The position numbers and the translations under genes are program-made. From Nocardia sp. BMG111209 (GTDB lineage Bacteria > Actinomycetota > Actinomycetes > Mycobacteriales > Mycobacteriaceae): DNA of 64,000 bases. The stretch covers positions 124,001 to 188,000 of the forward strand of contig NZ_KB907309.1 in NCBI RefSeq assembly GCF_000381925.1, given 5' to 3'. Shown here piece by piece: positions 29,001 through 41,000 of this stretch. The first letter of the stretch is position 1. Each line of letters opens with the position of its first letter. Under the pieces are notes generated by a model. That model was not told where the DNA came from, ran no database searches, and worked only from the letters and a program-made list of their open reading frames with translations.

Positions 29001-32000
29001 CGTCCTGGATATCGCGCAACCCCAGGTAGTGGTAGTCGAGCAGGGCCGCCTGTTCGGACTGCAGCCGGCGCAGCAGACCCGCCAGCGTGTCGGTGAGGGT
29101 CAGCTGCACCCGCACCGGAATGGCGTTGAGGAACAACCCGACCATGGTCTCCACGCCGGGCAGCTGCGGCGGCCGGCCGGAGACGGTGGCGCCGAACACC
29201 ACATCGTCGCGGTCGGTGCTACGGCCCACCAGCAGACCCCAGGCCGCCTGCACCACCGTGTTGACGGTGACGCCGAGCCGGGCGGCCAGCCGGGACAGTT
29301 CGGTGGTGTCGGCCACCGACAGTTCGAAACCGGTCTCCCCCACACCCGCGGAGATCTCCCGGCCCGGATCGACCGGCGCGAGCGGCGTCGGCTCGGTGAG
29401 CCCGGACAGCGCCGACCGCCAGGCCGCGCGCGCGGCGTCCATGTCCTGGGCCACGAGCCAGGTGAGGTATTCGCCGTAGGAGTGGACCTTCGGCAGCCGC
29501 CGCGAGCGCGGGCCCACGGCGTACAGGGTGAGCAGATCCAGCATCAGCAGCGGCATCGACCAGCCGTCGAGCAGGATGTGGTGGCTCGTGACCAGCAGCC
29601 GGAACGAGCCCGGCGCCCGGCGGATCAGCGCGAACCGCAGCAGCGGCGCGGTGCGCATGTCGAACCGGGTGGCGTAGTCGGTCTCCTGGATGCGGACCAG
29701 TTCGGTCTCGACCGCCGCCGGATCCAGCCGGCTCAGGTCGATCAGCCGCCACGGCGCCTCGACGTGGTCGAGCACCACCTGGACCGGATTGCCCTCGGCG
29801 TCGGCCGCGAACGCGACCCGCAGGTTGTCGTGCCGGTCCAGGACGCCCTGTGCGGCCTCCTGCAGCCGCCGCACGTCCAGGTTGCCGCCGAGATCGACGG
29901 TGAACTGCACGGTGTAGACGTCGACCGAGGCGTCGGCCAGCAGCGCGTGGAACAGCATGCCGGACTGCAACGGGGTGACCGGCCAGGCGTCGGCCAGTGC
30001 CGGATAGTCGTCGCGCAGGCGGTCCAGATCGGGCTGGGTCAGCGCCAGCAGCGGGAAGTCCGACGGCGTGAAACCGCCCGCGTCCGGCCGCATTCCGTGT
30101 TCGGCGAGGCCGCCGAGCGCGCGCACCCACTGCCCGGCCAGTTCCTTGACCGCCTCGACGTCGAGTACATCGTCGGCGTGATCGAAGCGGGCCAGGAGCC
30201 CGTCCTCGGTGGCGTCGACGGTGATGTCCAGCAACACATCCGGCGCCGCGGGCTCCGGGTACACGCGCGCCGGCAGCAGATCCCGGTAGCGGAAGGCGAT
30301 GCGGCCCTGGGCCAGTGCCGCGAGTTCGGGTGCGGTCTCCGGGTTGAGGTAGCGCAGCAGACCGTAGTTCACACCGCCCGCGGGTACCGCCCGGCGCGAC
30401 TCCTTGACCCGGACCAGGGCGTGCCCGGCGGCGGGACCGCCCGCCAGCGCCTCGTCCACGTCGATGCCGGCGAGGTTCGGCACCAGCGGATAGGCGGCGG
30501 TGAATCCGCCCACGGTGTCGCCGGGTTCGCCGCCGGCGACGGTCCGGCCGTCGGCGAGCAGCTGCACGACCGTGCCGACGGACTCGCCCGCGGGGCCGCG
30601 CAGTTCCGGTCGCAGCACCAGGGCCAGCGCCGTGAGCAGTGCGTCCTCGGCCACGGTGTGATAAGCGGCGGCGACCTTCTCGATCGCCGTCGCGCCTTCC
30701 GCGGTGATCACCAGCGAGACTCGGCCGCGCCGGGCCGGATCCACGCCCGGCAGTGGCAGTTCCGCCGGATGTCCGGCCAGAGATCGCTGCCACCAGGACA
30801 CTTCGACGACCGTCGCGGGCGCGCTCGCCCGCGCGACCAATGCCCGGGTCGGGCCCGCGGGCCCGGTCTCGGCCGCCGCGGGTGCGGCGTGACCGCCGGA
30901 CCAGGCGAGGCAGAGCTCGTCCACGATGATCCGCCAGGCGGTGTCGTCGACCACCAGGCAGTTCGCGACGACCACGAGAACCTGTGCGCCGGAACCGGTT
31001 CCGTCCTCGGCGGGGGAGATCAGCCCGAATCCGACGTTGCGGCCGGTGGCCGCGTCCAGATCGGCGGCCAGGGTGCGGACCGCCGCCTCACCGCCGTCCG
31101 GTCCGGGCGCGAAACCGCGCAGCACCACCTCACCGGCCCCTTCGGGCAGCACCAGCCGCGCCCCGTCGCCGCCGTGGTCCAGGCGCGCCGACAGCATCGG
31201 ATGCCGGTCCAGCAGCGCCTGCGCGACCGCGCAGATCCGTTCCGCCGCACAGTCGGCGGGGACGTCCAGGGTGATCGCCCGGGTCTCCCGGGCGGCCGGA
31301 TCCTGGGCCAGCAGCCGCACCGCGCGCGGCAGCAGCGGCAGCGGACCCGATTGCGGCACAACGGATTCTGCGGCGGCGTCGGCGACGCTCGCGAGCGCCG
31401 CCACCGTGCGCGCGGTGAACACGTCGCGCGGCAGGAAGTGCACGCCGCGCGCGCGGGCCCGCGAGACCACCTGGATCGACATGATGCTGTCGCCGCCCAG
31501 GGCGAAGAAGTCGTCGTCCAGGCCGACCCGGTCGACACCCAGTACCTCGCCGAGCACCTCGGCGACGACCCGCTCGGCCGGCGTGGCCGGCGCGCGGTAG
31601 GCGCGGGTCTCGAGTACCGGCTCCGGCAGTGCGCGCCGGTCGAGTTTGCCGACCGGGGTGAGCGGAATCTCGTCCAGCACCACGATCGCCGTGGGCACCA
31701 TGTAGTCCGGCAGGCCGCGGCCCAGTTCCGCGGTGAGCGCCGCGGTGTCGAGCACCGCACCCGGCACGGGCCGCACATAGGACACCAGAATCGTTGCGCC
31801 GGTGGCGGTTTCGCGACCGAGCGTGACCGCGAAACCGACCCCGGGCTGAGCGGCCAGGGCGGCGTCGATCTCGCCGAGCTCGATCCGGAAGCCGCGGACC
31901 TTGACCTGGAAATCGTTGCGGCCCAGGTATTCCACCTCCGGCCGCGCGGCGCCCCGGCGCCAGCGCACGACGTCGCCGGTGCGGTACAGCCGCGAACCCG

Positions 32001-35000
32001 GCGCGCCGTACGGATCGGCGACGAAGCGGGCGGCGGTGAGGCCGGGCCGGTCGTGATAGCCGCGCGCCAGCTGGATGCCGCCGAGGTACAGCTCCCCGGC
32101 GACCCCGTCCGGCACCGGCCGCAGCCGGGCGTCGAGCACCAGCGACCGCATGCCGCGGATCGGGCCGCCCAGGGTGACCGGATCACCCGGCGCCAGCGGC
32201 TCGCTGATGTTGGTCATGATGGTGGTCTCGGTCGGACCGTAGCCGTTGTGGAACGCGCGGCCGGTGTCCCGGCCGCCCCACTTCGCGACCAGATCCGCCG
32301 GGACGGCCTCGCCGCCGGCGACGATCGCCTGCATACCGCCCAGCGCCGCCGAATCCAGCGACGCCAGCACCGACGGGGTGAGGAAGGCGTGGGTGACCCG
32401 GCTGTGCCGGATCAGCTCGGCCAGTTCCTCGCCGCCGAAGGTGCGCGGCGGCACCAGCACCAGCGCGCCGCCCGCACCCAGCGCCAGCAGCAGTTCCAGG
32501 ATCGAGGCGTCGAAGGACGGCGACGCGAACGCCAGCGCCCGCGACGTCCGGCTCAGCCCGTAGCGCTGCACCTGTTCGGTGGCGAAGTTCGCCAGACCGG
32601 CGTGGGTGACCACGACGCCCTTGGGCAGCCCGGTCGAACCGGAGGTGTAGATCACGTACGCGGCGTTGGCCGCCCGCGGTTCACCGTGCCGCTCGGCGGG
32701 GGTCAGCGGTTCGCCGGACCACTCGTCGACGGCGGCGGCGAAGGCGCGGTCGTCCAGCGCGATCCAGCCACCCTCCAGGGCGGGCAGCGCGGACAGCACC
32801 GACCGCACCGTGACACCCAGTGGCGCACGGGAATCCGACACCATGTGCGCGATCCGGTCCGGCGGATAGGTGGGGTCGACGGGCACGAACGCCGCACCGG
32901 TCTTGGCCACCGCCCACAGCGCCACCATCGCCTCGACCGAGCGCGGAATCGCCACGGCCACCAGCACATCCGGCCCGGCGCCGTAGGCGACGAGCTGCCG
33001 GGCCAGCTTCGAGGACGCGGTGTCGAGCTGACCGTAGGTGAAGCTGCGGTTGCCGGCCACCACCGCGGCGCCGTTCGGATTGGCCGCGACCGCGGCGGCC
33101 ATCAGGTCGGGCAGGGTGCGCGGCGGCACCGCGGGCGCGCCGGTCCGATACACCAGATCGGCGTGCTCGGCGGCGTCGAGGATGTCCAGATCGCCGACCG
33201 CGACGGCCGCGTCGGCGGCCACCGCCGCCAGCACCCGCTGGAACCGGGTGCCGATCGACACCACCGTGGCCTCGTCGAAAAGGTCACGGGCGAAGGTGAA
33301 TTCGGCGGCCAGCCCGGCCTCGGCGCCGTCGGCGGTGCGCTGTTCCCGGATCGTCAGCAGCAGATCGAATTTCGCGGTGTCGGCCGCCGGATCCAGTGCG
33401 GTGAAACTCAGTCCGGGCAGTTCGAATCCGGTGGCGGCCAGATTCTCGAACGACAGCGCCACCTGGAACAGCGGATGCCGCGCGGCGGACCGCTCCGGAT
33501 CCAGCGCCTCCACCAGCCGCTCGAACGGGATGTCGGCGTGCGCGAAGGCGCGCAGATCCGTTTCCCGGTTGGCGGCCAGCAGATCCGCGAAACTGCGGCC
33601 CGGCGCCACCCGGCTGCGCAACACCAGCGTGTTGACGAACATGCCGATCAGATCGTCGAGTTCGCGCTCGCCACGACCCGCGATCGGGGTGCCGATCGCG
33701 ATGTCCTCGGTCCCGGACAGCCGGGCCAGCAGCACCGCGAGCGCGGTGTGCACCACCATGAACAGGGTCGCGTTGTGCCGGCGGGCCAGTTCGGTGAGCG
33801 CGGCGTGCACCGGCGCGGGCACCACCAGATCGGTACGGCCGCCGCGGTTGGACTGCGCGGGCGGGCGCGGGCGGTCCGCGGGCAGGTTCAGCTCGTCCGG
33901 CAGTTCCGCCAATTCCTTGGTCCAGTACGCCAATTGGGCACTGACCAGGGATTCGGGATCGTTCTCGGCGCCGAGTACGGTGCGCTGCCACAGCGCGTAG
34001 TCCGCGTACTGCACCGCCAGCGGCGCCCAGGTCGGCGGGGCGCCGGCGGAGCGGGCCACGTAGGCGGCCATCAGATCCCGGGTGAGCGGGCCCATCGACC
34101 AGCCGTCGGCGGCGATGTGATGCGCGACGAACACCAGCACGTATTCCGTCGTGGTGAGCTGGAACAGCCGGATCCGGAACGGGATGTCGGTGGTGACGTC
34201 GAATCCGGTGGAGACCAGCCGGGTGACCTCGTGGGCCACCCGCTCCTCGCCGAGGCGCTCCGGGGTCAGATCCAGCGGCACGTCCGCCGGGGACAGCACC
34301 TGCTGTACCGCACCGGCCGCCTCGATCTCGGGATAGCGGGTGCGCAGGATCTCGTGGCGCGCAACCAGATCCGTCACGGCCTGCTGCAACGCCGGCACGT
34401 CCAGCGCGCCGGAGAGCCGGATCGCGGCGGGGATGTTGTAGACCGCCGCGGCCGGATCGAACTGGTTGAGGAACCACATCCGCTGCTGCGCGAACGACAG
34501 CGGGACGCGCTCCGGCCGTGGCCCGGCGGTCAGCGGCACCCGGGGGTGCAGGCCGGCGCCGCGTTCCACCGCGCCGGCCAGCGCGCCGACCGTCGCGGCC
34601 TCGAACAGGGCGCGCACCGGCACCCGAGCCCCGAGCGCGGCGCCGATGCGGGCGACCACCTGGGTGGCCAGCAGCGAATTGCCGCCGAGGGCGAAGAAGT
34701 CGTCGTCCAGGCCGATGCGCCGCCCGCTCGTGCGGCCCCCGTCGAGGACCTCGGCGAAGGCGCCCGCGACGATCTCCTCGATCGGGGTGGCGGGGGCGCG
34801 GAAGGCGACGGTCTCGAACTCCGGTTCCGGCAACGCCTTCCGGTCGAGCTTGCCGTTCGCGTTGAGCGGCAACGCGTCCAGCACGACGAACGCGGCCGGG
34901 ACCATATAGGACGGCACGGCCTCGGCCAGCTCCGACTTCACCTCCGCCACATCGAGTTCCGGCTGCGCCGGGACCAGATAGGCGACCAGGCGGTCACCGC

Positions 35001-38000
35001 TGCGCCGATCGGTGCGGGCCAGCACCACGGCCTGCGCCACCTCGGGCAGCGCGAGCAGCGCGGCCTCGATCTCGCCGAGCTCGATCCGGAAACCGCGGAT
35101 CTTCACCTGGAAGTCGGTGCGGCCCCGGTATTCCAGCTCCGCGGCGGCGTTCCACGCCACCAGGTCGCCGGTGCGGTACATCCGCGCGCCCACCGGGCCG
35201 AACGGATCGGCCACGAACCGGTCCGCGCTCAGATCCGGTCGGCCGAAGTAGCCGCGCGCCAGCTGCGCACCGGCGAGGTACAACTCACCGGAGACCCCGG
35301 ACGGCACCGGCCGCAGCCGGGTGTCCAGCACGTACACCCGCGAATTCCATTCCGGCACACCGATGGGCACCGCCGGCCGGTCCGCCGCGGTGACCCGGTG
35401 GCTGGTGATCGACACCGCCGCCTCGGTCGGGCCGTACAGGTTGAACAGCGGGGTGCCGGGATAGGCGGTGAGCCACCGCTGGGCCAGCGCCCCGGGCAGG
35501 GCCTCACCGATCGCCAGCACCCGCCGCAGCCCGGCGAATCCGGCCCCGGCGCGGGACCCCTGCCGGGCCTCGGCCGAACGACGCGCGGCCGCAGCGGAAT
35601 TGCGCTCCAGCGACCACGACGAGCGGTCCCCGTCGCCGGCCGGGCCCCGCCGGGGTCCGGGCCGGCCCCGCGGCGCCGGCTCCTGGTCGACCCGCACCGC
35701 GCCGAAGATCATGTCCAGCGGCACGGTGATGGTCGGCGCGTCGGCCAGATCGTGCGGGATGGAGAGATCGGGGAACACCGGTACCGCAGGCGCCGCCGGA
35801 CCGGCCGGCACCGCCGCCCCGGGCTCCGGCGCCGCCACCGGGCGGTTCGCGGCATCGGTGAGCAGCGCGTCCAGCATCGAGGGGACCGCGTGCAGCGTGG
35901 TCACCCCGGCGCGGGTGATCAGATCGTTGAGGTAACCGGGATCGCGATGGCCGTCGTGCGTGGCGATGACCAGCCGGCCGCCGCATACGATCCCCGACCA
36001 GAACTCCCAGACCGACAGGTCGAAGGTGGCGGCGGTCTTCAGCAGTACCGCGTCGTCCGCGTCCAGCCCGAATTCGGCCTTCTTCCACAGCAATTGGTTG
36101 ATCACCGCACTGTGCGGCACGGCCACGCCCTTGGGCCGGCCGGTGGAGCCGGAGGTGAAGATCACGTAGGCCGTGTTCTCCGGCCGCAGCGGCGCGCGGC
36201 GATCGGCGTCGGTGATCGGGAGCGCGGACTGCCGGGACAGGTCGAGTTCGTCCACGACCACGACCCGGGACCGGGGGCGGCGGCGCTGCCGGCCCGCCGG
36301 GGCGGGTTCGCCCTGACGCTTCGGCGCCAGTTGCAGGCCGGGCTCGTTCTCGCCGCCGAAGGCGGTATCCGAATTGGTCAGCAGGCACACCGGATCCGCG
36401 GTGTCGAGGATGTAGCCGATGCGCTCGGCGGGCTGGTCCGGATCGATCGGCACATAGGCGCCACCGGCCCGCACCACCGCGTACATCGCGACCACGAGAT
36501 CCACCGAGCGCCGCATCGCGAGCGCCACCCGGGACTCCGGCCCGACGCCGAGTCCGATCAGGTGCCGGGCCAGCCGGCTGACCCGGGTGTCCAGTTCCGC
36601 GTAACTGAGTTCCTCGGTACCGTCGGCCGAATCCGCCACCAGCGCAACGGCTTGCGGCGCGGCGGCGGTGGCCCGGTCGAGCAGCCAGGCCAGGTCCCGG
36701 CCGGTGCCGGGGCGCGGCGTGTTGTCGCCGCGGCGCCGGGCGGGGGTGGGCAGTTCACGGGTGGTCTCGTTGCGGGTGCGCAGCAGCTGCTCCCGCTCCT
36801 CGGGGGTGAGGATGTCGAGATCGCCGACCGGCGTATCCGGATCCGCGGCCACCGCGCCGAGCAGCAGGATCAGCCGCGCCGCGATACCCGCGGCGGTGGC
36901 CTCGTCGAACAGATCGGTGGCGTAGGTGAGGAAGCCGCCGATACCGTCCGGTTCGCCGCCCTCGCCGTACTGGTCCGCGACGATCAGGTGCAGATCGAAC
37001 TGCGACACGTCCAGCAGCGCGTCGACGCTCGCGACGCTCAGGCCGGGCAGTTCCAGCGCGGCGCGCGCGATGTTCTGGAAGGACAGGCCGACCTGGAACA
37101 GCGGATGCCGCGCGGTCGAGCGCGGCGGGTTGAGCACCTCGACCAGCCGCTCGAACGGCACATCGGCGTACGCGAACGCCTGCAGATCCGATTCCCGTTG
37201 CCGCCGAAGCAGTTCGGTGAAGGATTCGCCGCGATCGACCCGGGTCCGGAACACCACGGTGTTCACGAACATGCCGATCAGATCGTCGAGTTCGCGCTCG
37301 CCGCGGCCCGCCACCGGAGTGCCGATGGCGATGTCGTCGCTGCCGGACAGGCGGGCGAGCAGGACCGCGAAGGCGGTGTGCACCACCATGAACAGCGTCG
37401 TGCCCTGTGCGCGGGCCAGTTCGGCCAGCGCGGTGTGGGTGGCCGGGAACACCGAGACGCCGACCCGCGCGCCGGCCAGCGAGGCCACCGGGGGCCGGGG
37501 CCGGTCGGTGGGCAGTTCGAGCAGATCCGGCAGCCCGTCGAGTTCCGTGCGCCAGTAGTCGATCTGCTGCGCCGCAAGCGAATTCGGGTCGCTCTCGTCG
37601 CCGAGGACGGACCGCTGCCACAGCGCGTAGTCGGCGTACTGCACCGCCAGCGGCTGCCACTGCGGGGCCGCGCCGGAGGTCCGGGCGACGTAGGCGGTCA
37701 TCACGTCGCGCACCAGCGGCGCCATCGAGGAGGCGTCCCCGGCGATGTGGTGCACCACGACCGCGAGCACGAATTCGCGGCGCGAGCCGGGTGCGAGATC
37801 GGCGATCTCCAGCAGCCGCACCCGCACCGGGGTGTCGGCGGTGACATCGAACGGGGTCGCGGCCAGCTGCATCACCGCGGCGGGCACCTCGGCGCCGGGC
37901 ACCCGTTCGGGTTTCAGCGCGATGCGCGCGGCCGAGGCGGGCAGGATGTGCTGCACCGGCCCGTCCGGGGTGTCGGGATAGACGGTGCGCAGCACCTCGT

Positions 38001-41000
38001 GCCGTTCCAGCACGTCGTCCAGCGCCGCCGCCAGCGCCTCGACATCGAGGCTGCCGGTCAGGCGCAGCGCGAACGGCAGGTTGTAGGCGGCCAGCCCGAC
38101 CGTGGCGCGGCCGTCGGCCTGCTCGAACCGGTTGAGGAACCACATCCGCTGCTGCGCCAGCGACAGCGGCAACCGTTGCGGCCGTTCGATCGAACCCAGT
38201 TCGGGGCCGCGCCGCAGCAGCATCGCCCGATCCTTGGGCAGCGCCGCGACCGCGGCGGCCAGCCCGGCCACCGTCGGCGTCTCGAACAGGGCGCGCACCG
38301 GCACCCGGGCGTCCAGCGCCGCGCCGAGCCGCGCCACCACCTGGGTGGCGATCAGCGAATTGCCGCCGAGGGCGAAGAAGTCGTCGTCGAGGCCGATGCG
38401 GGCCTCGGATTCGGCCGGATCCGATCCCAGCACCGTGGCGAAGACCTCCGCCACCAGCCGCTCCGAAGCCGTTGCGGGAGCACGGAATTCGCGACCGGCG
38501 AACTGCGGCTGCGGCAGCTCCCGGCGGTCCAGCTTGCCGCTGGTGTTCAGCGGGAATTCCGGCAGCGCCACGATCGCGGCCGGAACCATGTAGACGGGAA
38601 GGGTTTTCGCGATGCCCTCGCGCAGCCGGTCCGGATCGGCCTGCTGCCCCGGCACCGGCACCACGTAGCCGACCAGCTGATCGCCCAGCGGCCCCGCGGC
38701 CACCACCGCGACGGCCTGGCTCACACCCGGCTGGGCCAGCAGCGCGGTCTCGATCTCCCCCAGTTCGATGCGCTGCCCGCGGAACTTCACCTGGAAGTCG
38801 GTGCGCCCGATGTAATCCAGCCGCGGCGGCAGATCACCGGCGCCGTCGCGCCAGATCACCAGGTCGCCGGTGCGGTACATCCGGTCGCCGTCGCCGAAGG
38901 GGTTGGCCACGAACCGATCCGAGGTCAGATCGGGCCGCCGCAGATAACCGCGGGCCAGCTGGTCACCGGCGAGATACAGTTCGCCGGGCACCCCGGCGGG
39001 CACCGGCCGCAGCCGGGCGTCGAGCACGTAGACCTGAGTGTTCCACTGCGGCAGCCCGATCGGCACGGTCGGCCGGTCCTCGCCGCTGGCGGGCCAGTAG
39101 GTCACCGACACCGCGGCCTCGGTGGGGCCGTAGAGATTGTGCACCCGGGCGTCGGTCAGTTCGGCGACCGCCGTGACGGTCTCCGGCGGCAGCGCCTCGC
39201 CGATGACGAAGACGTCCTGCAGCGAGCCGACCGCGCCGGGTTCGGCGTGCGCGGCGAAGACGGTGAGCATCGACGGCACGAAGTCGGTGACCGTGACCTC
39301 TTGCGCCGCAATGGTTTCCGATACGTACACCGGATCCCGGTGCCCGTCGTGGGTGGCCACCACGAGTTTCGCGCCGGCGGCCAGCGGCAGGAACCAGCCC
39401 CACAGCGACACGTCGAAGGTGGTGGCGGTCTTCTGCAGGTACACGTCGCCGGTGCCCAGCGGATAGGCCGCAAGCATCCAGGTGACCTGATTGTGGATGG
39501 CGGCGTGGCTGACCGCGACGCCCTTGGGGCGGCCGGTGGAGCCGGAGGTGAAGATCACGTACGCCGGGTTGTCGCGCCGCAGCGGCCGCAGCAGCTCCGC
39601 CGGCCGGATCGGGCTGGGATCGAAGCGGCCCAGATCCATCGTGTCCACCCGCAGCAGCGCGGTGCCGTCCGGGATCGCGGCGCTGTCGGTCACGGTGGTC
39701 ACCACGCACACCGGGCGCGCGGTGTCGAGGATGTGCGCGATGCGCTCGCGCGGATGGTCCGGATCCAGCGGCACATAGGCGCCACCGGCCGCGACGATCG
39801 CGTACAGGCCGACCACCAGATCCACCGAACGGCGGATCGCGAGGCCCACCAGCGTCTCCGGCCCGACCCCGCGCGAGATCAACAGCCGGGCCAGCTGATT
39901 CACCCGGGCGTCGAATTCGGTGTAGGTCAGCTCCTCGCCCTCGTACACGACCGCGATCGCGTCCGGGAACGCCGCGACCGTGCGCCGGTACCCGTCCAGC
40001 AACAGTTCCGGCTCCACCGGATACCGAGTGTCGTTCCAGTCGTAGAGGATTCGGACCCGCTCGGCCGGTTGCAGCAGATCGATGTCGCCGATCGGCCGCG
40101 CGGTGTCGGCGACGACGGCCTCCAGGACCCGCACCAGCCGGTCGGCCAGCGCCGCGACGGTCGGCTCGTCGAACAGATCGGTGGCGTAGGTGAACGCGGC
40201 CGACAGTCCGGAACCGGGCTCGCCGGGCACCACGGTCAGCTGGAGATCGAATTTCGCCGCGGCGCCGTCGAAGTCGATCGGCGTCACGGTCAGGCCGGGC
40301 AGCGCCAGCCGGGGCCGGTCCAGGTTCTGGAAGAACAGCGCCACCTGGAACAGCGGGTGATGCGCCTGCGAACGCACCGGATCGAGCACCTCGACCAGCC
40401 GCTCGAAGGGCAGGTCGGCATGCGAGAACGCGCTCAGGTCGGTCTGTTTCACCGTCGCGAGCAGATCGGCGAAGGGCCGCCGCGGATCCACCTCGGTGCG
40501 CAGTACCAGGGTGTTGACGAACATGCCGACGAGGTTGTCCAGCCCCTCCTCGCCACGGCCGGCGACCGGCGTGCCGATCGCGATATCGGTGGTGTTCGAC
40601 ATCCGGCCCAGCAGCACCGCGAAGGCCGCGTGCACCACCATGAACAGTGTGGTCCCGCTGCGCTGGGCCAGCTCCTCCAGCAGCCCGTGCAGTTCCGCGT
40701 CGACGGTGAAGCCGTATTCGGCGCCGCGCCCGGACAGCACCCCGGGCCGGGGCCGATCCGACGGCAGGTCCAGCCGGTCCGGCAGGCCCGTGAGCGCCGT
40801 CCGCCAGTACTCGACCTGGCGCGCGGCGAGCGAATCCGGCTCGGATTCCGCGCCGAGCACCGCGCGCTGCCACAGCGTGTAGTCCGCGTACTGCACCGGC
40901 AGCGGCGTCCAGGACGGGATCGCGTGATTGCGGCGGGCCAGGAAGGCCACCAGCAGATCCCGCAGGAACGGCGCGATCGAGGCGCCGTCCGCGGCGATGT

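Noticed and set aside
29100..29345. Numerous 60-400-residue frames inside the NRPS, ribosomal and ABC genes
   Set aside because: All overlap well-supported genes in other frames and show the biased Arg/Pro/Ala/Gly composition of shadow frames.
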